Of a stretch of 64,000 bases of DNA, positions 29,501 to 44,871 are shown piece by piece. Below the pieces are notes generated by a model, which was not told the origin of the DNA, searched no databases, and saw only the letters and a program-made list of their open reading frames with translations. The translations under genes and the position numbers were made by a program. The DNA comes from Osedax frankpressi (taxonomy: Eukaryota; Annelida; Polychaeta; Sabellida; Siboglinidae): the NCBI GenBank assembly GCA_964035775.1, contig OZ038317.1:3791721-3855720 (forward strand), read 5' to 3'. Position 1 is the stretch's first letter; each line of letters opens with the position of its first letter.

Positions 29501-32500
29501 CTGATTTATTATATATGATAATGCCTGATTTAATATGTATGATAGTGCCTGATTTATAATGTATGATAATGCCTGATTTATTATGTATGATAATGCCTGA
29601 TTTATTATAAATGATAATGCCTGATTTAATATGTATGATAATGCCTGATTTATTATGTATGATAATGCCTGATTTGGTGTGTATGATAATTCCTGATTTA
29701 TTATAAATGATAATGCCTGATTTAATATGTAAGATAATGCCTGATTTATTATGTATGATAATGCCTGATGTATTATGTATGATAATGCCTGATTTATTAT
29801 GTATGATAGTTCCTGATTTACTATGTATGATAATGCCTGATTTATTATGTATGATAATGCCTGATTTAGTGTGTATGATAGTGCCTGATTTATTATGTAA
29901 GATAATGCCTGATTTATTATGTATGATAGTGACTGATTTAGTGTGTGTGATAATGCCTGATTTATTATATATGATAATGCCTGATTTAATATGTATGATA
30001 ATGCCTGATTTATTATGTATGATAATGCTTGATTTATTATAAATGATAATGCCTGATTTATTATGTATTATAGTGCCTGATTTATTATGTATGATAATGC
30101 CTGATTTATTATGTATGATAATGCCTGATTTATTATGTATGATAATGCCTGATTTATTATGTATGATAGTGCTTGATTAGTGTGTATGATAATGCCTGAT
30201 TTATTATGCATTATAGTGCCTGATTTATTATGTATGATAATGCCTGATTTATTATGTATGATAATGCCTGATTTAATATGTATAATAATGCCTGATTTAT
30301 TATGTATGATAATGCCTGATTTATTATATATGATAGTGCCTGATTTATTATGTATGATAATGCCTGATTTATTATATATGAAAGTGCCTGATTTATTATG
30401 TATGATAATGCCTGATTTATTATGTATGATAATGCCTGATTTATTATGTATGATAGTGCCTGATTTAGTGTGTATGATAATGCCTGATTTATTATAAATG
30501 ATAGTGACTGATTTAGTGTGTATGATAATGCTTGATTTATTATATATGATAATGCCTGATTTAATATGTATGATAATGCCTGATTTATTATGTATTATAG
30601 TGCCTGATTTATTATGTATAATAATGCCTGATTTATTATGTATTATAGTTCCTGATTTACTATGTATGATAATGCCTGATTTATTATGTATGATAATGCC
30701 TGATTTATTATGTATGATAATGCCTGATTTATTATGTATGATAGTGCCTGATTTAGTGTGTATGATAATGCCTGATTTATTATATATGATAGTGACTGAT
30801 TTAGTGTGTATGATAATGCCTGATTTATTATATATGATAATGCCTGATTTAATATGTATGATAGTGCCTGATTTATAATGTATGATAATGCCTGATTTAT
30901 TATGTATGAAAGTGCCTGATTTATTATGTATGATAATGCCTGATTTATTATGTATGATAATGCCTGATTTATTATGTATGATAATGCCTGATTTATTATG
31001 TATGATAGTGCCTGATTTAGTGTGTATGATAATGCCTGATTTATTATGTATGATAGTGCCTGATTTAGTGTGTATGATAATGCCTGATTTATTATAAATG
31101 ATAGTGACTGATTTAATATGTATGATAATGCCTGATTTATTATGTATGATAATGCCTGATTTATTATAAATGATAATGCCTGATTTAGTGTGTATGATAA
31201 TGCCTGATTTATTATGTATGATAATGCCTGATTTATTATATATGATAGTGACTGATTTAGTGTGTATGATAATGCCTGATTTATTATATATGATAATGCC
31301 TGATTTAATATGTATGATAGTGTCTGATTTATTATGTATGATAATGCCTGATTTATTATGTATGAAAGTGCCTGATTTATTATGTAAGATAATGCCTGAT
31401 TTATTATAAATGATAGTGACTGATTTAGTGTGTATGATAATGCCTGATTTATTATATATGATAATGCCTGATTTAATATGTATGATAATGCCTGATTTAT
31501 TATGTATAATAATGCCTGATTTATTATGTATGATAATGCCTGATTTATTATGTATGAGAGTGCCTGATTTATTATGTATGATAATGCCTGATTTAATATG
31601 TATGATAATGCCTGATTTAGTGTGTATGATAGTGCCTGATTTATTATGTATGATAATACCTGATTTATTGTGTATGATAATGCCTGATTTATTATGTATG
31701 ATAATGCCTGATTTATTATAAATGATAATGCCTGATTTATTATGTATTATAGTGCCTGATTTATTATGTATGATAATGCCTGATTTATTATGTATGATAG
31801 TGCCTGATTTAGTGTATATGATAATGCCTGATTTATTATATATGATAGTGACTGATTTAGTGTGTATGATAATGCCTGATTTATTATATATGATAATGCC
31901 TGATTTAATATGTATGATAGTGCCTGATTTATAATGTATGATAGTGCCTGATTTATTATGTATGATAATGCCTGATTTATTATGTATGATAATGCCTGAT
32001 TTATTATGTATGATAATGCCTGATTTATTATGTATGATAGTGCCTAATTTGGTGTGTATGATAATGCCTGATTTATTATAAATGATAATGCCTGATTTAA
32101 TATGTATGATAATGCCTGATTTATTATGTATGATAATGCCTGATTTGGTGTGTATGATAATGCCTGATTTATTATGCATTATAGTGCCTGATTTATTATG
32201 TATGATAATGCCTGATTTATTATGTATGATAATGCCTGATTTAATATGTATAATAATGCCTGATTTATTATGTATGATAATGCCTGATTTATTATATATG
32301 ATAGTGCCTGATTTATTATGTATGATAATGCCTGATTTATCATGTATGAAAGTGCCTGATTTATTATGTATGATAATGCCTGATTTATTATGTATGATAA
32401 TGCCTGATTTATTATGTATTATAGTGCCTGATTTATTATGTATGATAATGCCTGATTTATTATGTATGATAATGCCTGATTTATTATGTATTATAGTGCC

Positions 32501-35500
32501 TGATTTATTATGTATGATAATGCCTGATTTATTATGTATGATAATGCCTGATTTATTATGTATGATAATGCCTGATTTATTATGCATTATAGTGCCTGAT
32601 TTATTATGTATGATAATGCCTGATTTATTATGTATGATAATGCCTGATTTAATATGTATAATAATGCCTGATTTATTATGTATGATAATGCCTGATTTAT
32701 TATATATGATAGTGCCTGATTTATTATGTATGATAATGCCTGATTTATTATGTATGAAAGTGCCTGATTTATTATGTATGATAATGCCTGATTTATTATG
32801 TATGATAATGCCTGATTTATTATGTATGATAGTGCCTGATTTAGTGTGTATGATAATGCCTGATTTATTATAAATGATAGTGACTGATTTAGTGTGTATG
32901 ATAATGCTTGATTTATTATATATGATAATGCCTGATTTAATATGTATGATAATGCCTGATTTATTATGTATTATAGTGCCTGATTTATTATGTATAATAA
33001 TGCCTGATTTATTATGTATGATAATGCCTGATTTATTATGTATTATAGTGCCTGATTTATTATGTATGATAATGCCTGATTTATTATGTATGATAATGCC
33101 TGATTTATTATGTATGATAATGCCTGATTTATTATGTATGATAGTGCCTGATTTAGTGTGTATGATAATGCCTGATTTATTATATATGATAGTGACTGAT
33201 TTAGTGTGTATGATAATGCCTGATTTATTATATATGATAATGCCTGATTTAATATGTATGATAGTGCCTGATTTATAATGTATGATAATGCCTGATTTAG
33301 TATGTATGATAATGCCTGATTTATTATAAATGATAATGCCTGATTTAATATGTATGATAATGCCTGATTTATTATGTATGATAATGCCTGATTTGGTGTG
33401 TATGATAATGCCTGATTTATTATAAATGATAATGCCTGATTTAATATGTAAGATAATGCCTGATTTATTATGTATGATAATGCCTAATTTATTATGTATG
33501 ATAATGCCTGATTTATTATGTATGATAGTTCCTGATTTACTATGTATGATAATGCCTGATTTATTATGTATGATAATGCCTGATTTAGTGTGTATGATAG
33601 TGCCTGATTTATTATGTAAGATAATGCCTGATTTATTATGTATGATAGTGACTGATTTAGTGTGTGTGTGATAATGCCTGATTTATTATATATGATAATG
33701 CCTGATTTAATATGTATGATAATGCCTGATTTATTATGTATGATAATGCTTGATTTATTATAAATGATAATGCCTGATTTATTATGTATTATAGTGCCTG
33801 ATTTATTATGTATGATAATGCCTGATTTATTATGTATGATAATGCCTGATTTATTATGTATGATAATGCCTGATGTATTATGTATGATAGTGCTTGTTTA
33901 GTGTGTATGATAATGCCTGATTTATTATGCATTATAGTGCCTGATTTATTATGTATGATAATGCCTGATTTATTATGTATGATAATGCCTGATTTAATAT
34001 GTATAATAATGCCTGATTTATTATGTATGATAATGCCTGATTTATTATGTATGATAGTGCCTGATTTAGTGTGTATGATAATGCCTGATTTATTATATAT
34101 GATAGTGACTGATTTAGTGTGTATGATAATGCCTGATTTATTATATATGATAATGCCTGATTTAATATGTATGATAGTGCCTGATTTATAATGTATGATA
34201 ATGCCTGATTTATTATGTATGATAATGCCTGATTTATTATAAATGATAATGCCTGATTTAATATGTATGATAATGCCTGATTTATTATGTATGATAATGC
34301 CTGATTTGGTGTGTATGATAATGCCTGATTTATTATGCATTATAGTGCCTGATTTATTATGTATGATAATGCCTGATTTATTATGTATGATAATGCCTGA
34401 TTTAATATGTATAATAATGCCTGATTTATTATGTATGATAATGCCTGATTTATTATATATGATAGTGCCTGATTTATTATGTATGATAATGCCTGATTTA
34501 TCATGTATGAAAGTGCCTGATTTATTATGTATGATAATGCCTGATTTATTATGTATGATAATGCCTGATTTATTATGTATTATAGTGCCTGATTTATTAT
34601 GTATGATAATGCCTGATTTATTATGTATGATAATGCCTGATTTATTATGTATTATAGTGCCTGATTTATTATGTATGATAATGCCTGATTTATTATGTAT
34701 GATAATGCCTGATTTATTATGTATGATAATGCCTGATTTATTATGCATTATAGTGCCTGATTTATTATGTATGATAATGCCTGATTTATTATGTATGATA
34801 ATGCCTGATTTAATATGTATAATAATGCCTGATTTATTATGTATGATAATGCCTGATTTATTATATATGATAGTGCCTGATTTATTATGTATGATAATGC
34901 CTGATTTATTATGTATGAAAGTGCCTGATTTATTATGTATGATAATGCCTGATTTATTATGTATGATAATGCCTGATTTATTATGTATGATAGTGCCTGA
35001 TTTAGTGTGTATGATAATGCCTGATTTATTATAAATGATAGTGACTGATTTAGTGTGTATGATAATGCTTGATTTATTATATATGATAATGCCTGATTTA
35101 ATATGTATGATAATGCCTGATTTATTATGTATTATAGTGCCTGATTTATTATGTATAATAATGCCTGATTTATTATGTATGATAATGCCTGATTTATTAT
35201 GTATTATAGTGCCTGATTTATTATGTATGATAATGCCTGATTTATTATGTATGATAATGCCTGATTTATTATGTATGATAATGCCTGATTTATTATGTAT
35301 GATAGTGCCTGATTTAGTGTGTATGATAATGCCTGATTTATTATATATGATAGTGACTGATTTAGTGTGTATGATAATGCCTGATTTATTATATATGATA
35401 ATGCCTGATTTAATATGTATGATAGTGCCTGATTTATAATGTATGATAATGCCTGATTTAGTATGTATGATAATGCCTGATTTATTATAAATGATAATGC

Positions 35501-35852
35501 CTGATTTAATATGTATGATAATGCCTGATTTATTATGTATGATAATGCCTGATTTGGTGTGTATGATAATGCCTGATTTATTATAAATGATAATGCCTGA
35601 TTTAATATGTAAGATAATGCCTGATTTATTATGTATGATAATGCCTAATTTATTATGTATGATAATGCCTGATTTATTATGTATGATAGTTCCTGATTTA
35701 CTATGTATGATAATGCCTGATTTATTATGTATGATAATGCCTGATTTAGTGTGTATGATAGTGCCTGATTTATTATGTAAGATAATGCCTGATTTATTAT
35801 GTATGATAGTGACTGATTTAGTGTGTGTGTGATAATGCCTGATTTATTATAT
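23397..35852 (+). repeat. Three 26-bp monomers with a GT expansion
   Basis: At 23397-23422, 33666-33691 and 35827-35852 the junction after a GTGACTGATTTAGTGTG monomer reads GTGTGTGTGTGATAATG, two bases longer than the usual GTGTGTGTGATAATG form. These are three copies of one event carried by the 10,269-bp and 2,161-bp duplications. The two extra bases shift the frame. Confidence 0.88.
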
Positions 35853-38828
35853 ATGATAATGCCTGATTTAATATGTATGATAATGCCTGATTTATTATGT
35901 ATGATAATGCTTGATTTATTATAAATGATAATGCCTGATTTATTATGTATTATAGTGCCTGATTTATTATGTATGATAATGCCTGATTTATTATGTATGA
36001 TAATGCCTGATTTATTATGTATGATAATGCCTGATGTATTATGTATGATAGTGCTTGTTTAGTGTGTATGATAATGCCTGATTTATTATGCATTATAGTG
36101 CCTGATTTATTATGTATGATAATGCCTGATTTATTATGTATGATAATGCCTGATTTAATATGTATAATAATGCCTGATTTATTATGTATGATAATGCCTG
36201 ATTTATTATGTATGATAGTGCCTGATTTAGTGTGTATGATAATGCCTGATTTATTATATATGATAGTGACTGATTTAGTGTGTATGATAATGCCTGATTT
36301 ATTATATATGATAATGCCTGATTTAATATGTATGATAGTGCCTGATTTATAATGTATGATAATGCCTGATTTATTATGTATGATAATGCCTGATTTATTA
36401 TAAATGATAATGCCTGATTTAATATGTATGATAATGCCTGATTTATTATGTATGATAATGCCTGATTTGGTGTGTATGATAATGCCTGATTTATTATAAA
36501 TGATAATGCCTGATTTAATATGTAAGATAATGCCTGATTTATTATGTATGATAATGCCTGATTTATTATGTATGATAATGCCTGATTTATTATGTATGAT
36601 AGTTCCTGATTTACTATGTATGATAATGCCTGATTTATTATGTATAATAATGCCTGATTTAGTGTGTATGATAGTGCCTGATTTATTATGTAAGATAATG
36701 CCTGATTTATTATGTATGATAGTGACTGATTTAGTGTGTGTGATAATGCCTGATTTATTATATATGATAATGCCTGATTTAATATGTATGATAATGCCTG
36801 ATTTATTATGTATGATAATGCTTGATTTATTATAAATGATAATGCCTGATTTATTATGTATTATAGTGCCTGATTTATTATGTAAGATAATGCCTGATTT
36901 ATTATGTATGATAATGCCTGATTTATTATGTATGATAATGCCTGATTTATTATGTATGATAGTGCTTGATTTATTATGTATGATAATGCCTGATTTATTA
37001 TGTATGATAATGCCTGATTTATTATGTATGATAGTGCCTGATTTAGTGTGTATGATAATGCCTGATTTATTATATATGATAGTGACTGATTTATTATGTA
37101 TGATAATGCCTGATTTAATATGTATAATAATGCCTGATTTATTATGTATGATAATGCCTGATTTATTATATATGATAGTGCCTGATTTATTATGTATGAT
37201 AATGCCTGATTTATTATATATGAAAGTGCCTGATTTATTATGTATGATAATGCCTGATTTATTATGTATGATAATGCCTGATTTATTATGTATGATAGTG
37301 CCTGATTTAGTGTGTATGATAATGCCTGATTTATTATAAATGATAGTGACTGATTTAGTGTGTATGATAATGCTTGATTTATTATATATGATAATGCCTG
37401 ATTTAATATGTATGATAATGCCTGATTTATTATGTATTATAGTGCCTGATTTATTATGTATAATAATGCCTGATTTATTATGTATGATAATGCCTGATTT
37501 ATTATGTATTATAGTTCCTGATTTACTATGTATGATAATGCCTGATTTATTATGTATGATAATGCCTGATTTATTATGTATGATAATGCCTGATTTATTA
37601 TGTATGATAGTGCCTGATTTAGTGTGTATGATAATGCCTGATTTATTATATATGATAGTGACTGATTTAGTGTGTATGATAATGCCTGATTTATTATATA
37701 TGATAATGCCTGATTTAATATGTATGATAGTGCCTGATTTATAATGTATGATAATGCCTGATTTATTATGTATGAAAGTGCCTGATTTATTATGTATGAT
37801 AATGCCTGATTTATTATGTATGATAATGCCTGATTTATTATGTATGATAATGCCTGATTTATTATGTATGATAGTGCCTGATTTAGTGTGTATGATAATG
37901 CCTGATTTATTATGTATGATAGTGCCTGATTTAGTGTGTATGATAATGCCTGATTTATTATAAATGATAGTGACTGATTTAATATGTATGATAATGCCTG
38001 ATTTATTATGTATGATAATGCCTGATTTATTATAAATGATAATGCCTGATTTAGTGTGTATGATAATGCCTGATTTATTATGTATGATAATGCCTGATTT
38101 ATTATATATGATAGTGACTGATTTAGTGTGTATGATAATGCCTGATTTATTATATATGATAATGCCTGATTTAATATGTATGATAGTGTCTGATTTATTA
38201 TGTATGATAATGCCTGATTTATTATGTATGAAAGTGCCTGATTTATTATGTAAGATAATGCCTGATTTATTATAAATGATAGTGACTGATTTAGTGTGTA
38301 TGATAATGCCTGATTTATTATATATGATAATGCCTGATTTAATATGTATGATAATGCCTGATTTATTATGTATAATAATGCCTGATTTATTATGTATGGT
38401 AATGCCTGATTTATTATGTATGAGAGTGCCTGATTTATTATGTATGATAATGCCTGATTTAATATGTATGATAATGCCTGATTTAGTGTGTATGATAGTG
38501 CCTGATTTATTATGTATGATAATACCTGATTTATTGTGTATGATAATGCCTGATTTATTATGTATGATAATGCCTGATTTATTATAAATGATAATGCCTG
38601 ATTTATTATGTATTATAGTGCCTGATTTATTATGTATGATAATGCCTGATTTATTATGTATGATAGTGCCTGATTTAGTGTATATGATAATGCCTGATTT
38701 ATTATATATGATAGTGACTGATTTAGTGTGTATGATAATGCCTGATTTATTATATATGATAATGCCTGATTTAATATGTATGATAGTGCCTGATTTATAA
38801 TGTATGATAGTGCCTGATTTATTATGTA
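26399..38828 (+). repeat. Large block B, 12,430 bp (copy of block A with an extra internal duplication)
   Basis: Direct tandem copy of block A, longer by 2,161 bp. Its length is 518 x 24 minus 2, which equals six 23-bp monomers (-6) and two 26-bp monomers (+4). It carries the same rare variants in the same order, with the extra segment inserted between about 32.1 and 36.4 kb. Confidence 0.9.
32082..36403 (+). repeat. 2,161-bp tandem duplication inside block B
   Basis: 32082-34242 and 34243-36403 are copies of one another and of the single segment 21813-23973 in block A. The period is 90 x 24 plus 1, explained by one 23-bp (-1) and one 26-bp (+2) monomer per copy. The match extends to about 34,336/36,497. 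Because block A has it once, this duplication occurred in B after the A/B duplication, or one copy was lost from A. Confidence 0.88.
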
Positions 38829-39131
38829 TGATAATGCCTGATTTATTATGTATGATAATGCCTGATTTATTATGTATGATAATGCCTGATTTATTATGTA
38901 TGATAGTGCCTAATTTGGTGTGTATGATAATGCCTGATTTATTATAAATGATAATGCCTGATTTAATATGTATGATAATGCCTGATTTATTATGTATGAT
39001 AATGCCTGATTTGGTGTGTATGATAATGCCTGATTTATTATAAATGATAATGCCTGATTTAATATGTAAGATAATGCCTGATTTATTATGTATGATAATG
39101 CCTGATTTATTATGTATGATAATGCCTGATT
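38829..39131 (+). repeat. Start of a third large-block copy
   Basis: After block B the order of variants restarts as at 26399: a GTGCCTGATTTATTATG unit, three consensus units, the GCCTAATTTGGTGTG unit, then the TAAGATAATG region. It follows 26399 at an offset of 12,430 bp until about 39,131, where three monomers (72 bp) are missing and the sequence becomes mosaic. Confidence 0.75.
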
Positions 39132-40578
39132 TATTATGTATGATAGTGCCTGATTTATTATGTAAGATAATGCCTGATTTATTATGTATGATAGTGACTG
39201 ATTTAGTGTGTGTGATAATGCCTGATTTATTATATATGATAATGCCTGATTTAATATGTATGATAATGCCTGATTTATTATGTATGATAATGCTTGATTT
39301 ATTATAAATGATAATGCCTGATTTATTATGTATTATAGTGCCTGATTTATTATGTATGATAATGCCTGATTTATTATGTATGATAATGCCTGATTTATTA
39401 TGTATGATAATGCCTGATTTATTATGTATGATAGTGCCTGTTTAGTGTGTATGATAATGCCTGATTTATTATGCATTATAGTGCCTGATTTATTATGTAT
39501 GATAATGCCTGATTTATTATGTATGATAATGCCTGATTTAATATGTATAATAATGCCTGATTTATTATGTATGATAATGCCTGATTTATTATATATGATA
39601 GTGCCTGATTTATTATGTATGATAATGCCTGATTTATCATGTATGAAAGTGCCTGATTTATTATGTATGATAATGCCTGATTTATTATGTATGATAATGC
39701 CTGATTTATTATGTATTATAGTGCCTGATTTATTATGTATGATAATGCCTGATTTATTATGTATGATAATGCCTGATTTATTATGTATGATAATGCCTGA
39801 TTTATTATGTATGATAATGCCTTATTTATTATAAATGATAGTGACTGATTTAGTGTGTATGATAATGCTTGATTTATTATATATGATAATGCCTGATTTA
39901 ATATGTATGATAATGCCTGATTTATTATGTATTATAGTGCCTGATTTATTATGTATAATAATGCCTGATTTATTATGTATGATAATGCCTGATTTATTAT
40001 GTATTATAGTGCCTGATTTATTATGTATGATAATGCCTGATTTATTATGTATGATAATGCCTGATTTATTATGTATGATAGTGCCTGATTTAGTATGTAT
40101 GATAATGCCTGATTTATTATAAATGATAGTGACTGATTTAGTGTGTATGATAATGCCGGATTTATTATATATGATAGTGACTGATTTAGTGTGTATGATA
40201 ATGCCTGATTTATTATATATGATAATGCCTGATTTAATATGTATGATAGTGCCTGATTTATAATGTATGATAATGCCTGATTTATTATGTATGAAAGTGC
40301 CTGAATTATTATGTATGATAATGCCTGATTTATTATGTATGATAATGCCTGATTTATTATGTATGATAATGCCTGATTTATTATGTATGATAGTGCCTGA
40401 TTTAGTGTGTATGATAATGCCTGATTTATTATAAATGATAGTGACTGATTTAGTGTGTATGATAATGCCTGATTTATTATATATGATAATGCCTGATTTA
40501 ATATGTATGATAATGCCTGATTTATTATGTATGATAGTGCCTGATTTAGTATGTATGATAATGCCTGATTTATTATAA
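39132..40578 (+). repeat. Mosaic end of the third copy
   Basis: This segment combines pieces seen in separate parts of block A. The 23-bp monomer context near 39428 is followed by a TATCATGTATG unit (like 22070), then GTATTATAG-rich phrases like 22605-22860. The CpG-containing GCCGGATTT variant lies at 40157-40158 and a CTGAATTATTATG variant near 40303. Confidence 0.7.
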
Positions 40579-41344
40579 ATGATAGTGACTGATTTAGTGT
40601 GTATGATAATGCCTGATTTATTATATATGATAATGCCTGATTTAATATGTATGATAATGCCTGATTTATTATGTATGATAATGCCTGATTTATTATGTAT
40701 GATAGTGCCTGATTTATTATGTATGATAATGCCTGATTTATTATGTATGATAATGCCTGATTTAGTGTGTATGATAGTGCCTGATTTATTATCTATGATA
40801 ATACCTGATTTATTATGTATGATAATGCCTGATTTATTATGTATGATAATGCCTGATTTATTATGTATGATAATGCCTGATTTATTATGTATGATAATGC
40901 CTGATTTATTATGTATGATAGTGCCTGATTTAGTGTGTATGATAATGCCTGATTTATTATATATGATAATGCCTGATTTAATATGTATGATAATGCCTGA
41001 TTTATTATGTATGATAGTGCCTGATTTAGTGTGTATGATAATGCCTGATTTATTATAAATGATAGTGACTGATTTAGTGTGTATGATAATGCCTGATTTA
41101 TTATATATGATAGTGCCTAATTTGGTGTGTATGATAATGCCTGAATTATTATAAATGATAATGCCTGATTTAATGTTTGATAATGCCTGATTTATTATGT
41201 ATGATAATGCCTGATTTGGTGTGTATGATAATGCCTGATTTATTATAAATGATAATGCCTGATTTAATATGTAAGATAATGCCTGATTTATTATGTATGA
41301 TAGTGCCTAATTTGGTGTGTATGATAATGCCTGATTTATTATAA
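40579..41344 (+). repeat. 20-monomer phrase shared with 53.5, 55.1, 58.8 and 61.2 kb
   Basis: The phrase at 40579-41058 recurs at 53462-53941 and 55094-55573 with a single monomer changed, and in a shorter 16-monomer form at 58813-59196 and 61189-61572. A shared marker is the TATCTATGATAATACC monomer. Each copy is followed by GCCTAATTTGGTGTG and CTGAATTATTATAA monomers. A 22-bp monomer occurs in this copy only, at 41155-41176. Confidence 0.8.
41155..41176 (+). repeat. 22-bp monomer (2-bp deletion)
   Basis: The monomer ends GATTTAATGT where the equivalent copies near 54040, 55670, 59290 and 61670 end GATTTAATATGT. It is the only 22-bp monomer I noticed and appears private to this copy. Confidence 0.75.
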
Positions 41345-44300
41345 ATGATAATGCCTGATTTATTATGTATGATAATGCCTGATTTATTATGTATGATAGT
41401 TCCTGATTTATTATGTATGATAATGCCTGATTTATTATGTATGATAATGCCTGATTTAGTGTGTATGATAGTGCCTGATTTATTATGTATGATAATGCCT
41501 GATTTATTATGTATGATAATGCCTGATTTATTATGTATGATAATGCCTGATTTATTATAAATGATAATGCCTGATTTATTATATATTATAGTGCCTGATT
41601 TATTATGTATGATAATGCCTGATTTATTATGTATGATAATGCCTGATTTATTATGTATGATAGTGCCTGTTTAGTGTGTATGATAATGCCTGATTTATTA
41701 TGCATTATACTGCCTGATTTATTATGTATGATAATGCCTGATTTATTATGTATGAAAGTGCCTGATTTATTATGTATGATAGTGCCTGATTTATAATGTA
41801 TGATAATGCCTGATTTATTATGTATGAAAGTGCCTGATTTATTATGTATGATAATGCCTGATTTATTATGTATGATAATGCCTGATTTATTATGTATGAT
41901 AATGCCTGATTTGGTGTGTATGATAATGCCTGATTTATTATAAATGATAATGCCTGATTTAATATGTAAGATAATGCCTGATTTATTATGTATGATAATG
42001 CCTGATTTATTATGTATGATAGTTCCTGATTTACTATGTATGATAATGCCTGATTTATTATGTATGATAATGCCTGATTTAGTGTGTATGATAGTGCCTG
42101 ATTTATTATGTAAGATAATGCCTGATTTATTATGTATGATAGTGACTGATTTAGTGTGTGTGATAATGCCTGATTTATTATATATGATAATGCCTGATTT
42201 AATATGTATGATAATGCCTGATTTATTATGTATGATAATGCTTGATTTATTATAAATGATAATGCCTGATTTATTATGTATTATAGTGCCTGATTTATTA
42301 TGTATGATAATGCCTGATTTATTATGTATGATAATGCCTGATTTATTATGTATGATAATGCCTGATTTATTATGTATGATAGTGGCTGATTTATTATGTA
42401 TGATAATGCCTGATTTATTATGTATGATAATGCCTGATTTATTATGTATGATAATGCCTGATTTAATATGTATAATAATGCCTGATTTATTATGCATTAT
42501 AATGCCTGATTTATTATATATGATAGTGCCTGATTTATTATGTATGATAATGCCTGATTTATCATGTATGAAAGTGCCTGATTTATTATGTATGATAATG
42601 CCTGATTTATTATGTATGATAATGCCTGATTTATTATGTATGATAGTGCCTGATTTAGTGTGTATGATAATGCCTGATTTATTATAAATGATAGTGACTG
42701 ATTTAGTGTGTATGATAATGCTTGATTTATTATATATGATAATGCCTGATTTAATATGTATGATAATGCCTGATTTATTATATATTATAGTGCCTGATTT
42801 ATTATGTATGATAATGCCTGATTTATTATGTATGATAATGCCTGATTTATTATGTATGATAATGCCTGATTTATTATGTATGATAATGCCTGATTTATTA
42901 TGTATGATAATGCCTGATTTAGTGTGTATGATAATGCCTGATTTATTATGCATTATAGTGCCTGATTTATTATGTATGATAATGCCTGATTTATTATGTA
43001 TGATAATGCCTGATTTAATATGTATAATAATGCCTGATTTATTATGCATTATAATGCCTGATTTATTATATATGATAGTGCCTGATTTATTATGTATGAT
43101 AATGCCTGATTTATCATGTATGAAAGTGCCTGATTTATTATGTATGATAATGCCTGATTTATTATGTATGATAATGCCTGATTTATTATGTATGATAGTG
43201 CCTGATTTAGTGTGTATGATAATGCCTGATTTATTATAAATGATAGTGACTGATTTAGTGTGTATGATAATGCTTGATTTATTATATATGATAATGCCTG
43301 ATTTAATATGTATGATAATGCCTGATTTATTATGTATTATAGTGCCTGATTTATTATGTATGATAATGCCTGATTTATTATGTATGATAATGCCTGATTT
43401 ATTATGTATGATAATGCCTGATTTATTATGTATGATAATGCCTGATTTATTATGTATGATAATGCCTGATTTAGTGTGTATGATAATGCCTGATTTATTA
43501 TAAATGATAGTGACTGATTTAGTGTGTATGATAATGCCTGATTTATTATATATGATAATGCCTGATTTAATATGTATGATAATGCCTGATTTATTATGTA
43601 TGATAGTGCCTGATTTAGTATGTATGATAACGCCTGATTTATTATAAATGATAGTGACTGATTTAGTGTGTATGATAATGCCTGATTTATTATATATGAT
43701 AGTGACTGATTTAGTGTGTATGATAATGCCTGATTTATTATATATGATAATGCCTGATTTAATATGTATGATAGTGCCTGATTTATAATGTATGATAATG
43801 CCTGATTTATTATGTATGAAAGTGCCTGATTTATTATGTATGATAATGCCTGATTTATTATGTATGATAATGCCTGATTTATTATGTATGATAATGCCTG
43901 ATTTATTATGTATGATAGTGCCTGATTTAGTGTGTATGATAATGCCTGATTTATTATAAATGATAGTGACTGATTTAGTGTGTATGATAATGCCTGATTT
44001 ATTATATATGATAATGCCTGATTTAATATGTATGATAATGCCTGATTTATTATGTATGATAGTGCCTGATTTAGTATGTATGATAATGCCTGATTTATTA
44101 TAAATGATAGTGACTGATTTAGTGTGTATGATAATGCCTGATTTATTATATATGATAATGCCTGATTTAATATGTATGATAATGCCTGATTTATTATGTA
44201 TGATAATGCCTGATTTATTATGTATGATAATAGCTGATTTAGTGTGTATGATAGTGCCTGATTTATTATGTATGATAATGCCTGATTTATTATAAATGAT

Positions 44301-44871
44301 AGTGACTAATTTAGTGTGTATGATAATGCCTGATTTATTATATATGATAATGCCTGATTTAATATGTATGGTAATGCCTGATTTATTATGTATGATAATG
44401 CCTGATTTATCATGTATGAAAGTGCCTGATTTATTATGTATGATAATGCCTGATTTATTATGTATGATAATGCCTGATTTATTATGTATGATAGTGCCTG
44501 ATTTAGTGTGTATGATAATGCCTGATTTATTATAAATGATAGTGACTGATTTAGTGTGTATGATAATGCTTGATTTATTATATATGATAATGCCTGATTT
44601 AATATGTATGATAATGCCTGATTTATTATGTATTATAGTGCCTGATTTATTATGTATAATAATGCCTGATTTATTATGTATGATAATGCCTGATTTATTA
44701 TGTATTATAGTGCCTGATTTATTATGTATGATAATGCCTGATTTATTATGTATGATAATGCCTGATTTATTATGTATGATAATGCCTGATTTATTATGTA
44801 TGATAATTCCTGATTTATTATGTATGATAATGCCTGATTTAGTGTGTATGATAATGCCTGATTTATTATAA
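41345..44871 (+). repeat. Mosaic satellite segment with a 552-bp local repeat
   Basis: 42688 onward and 43240 onward repeat at an offset of 552 bp (23 x 24) for part of their length. 41586-42400 matches 45305-46120 (offset 3,719) and 47584-48400 (offset 5,998). 43240-44220 matches 48998-49980 (offset 5,758). Markers include AGTGGCTG near 42383 and a CpG-containing AACGCC at 43631-43632. Confidence 0.75.

Noticed and set aside
26399-38828. Treating block B as proven biological duplication
   Set aside because: The lack of visible differences over more than 10 kb in a satellite is also the signature of an assembly duplication. Sequence alone cannot decide, so it is reported as a finding with both readings.
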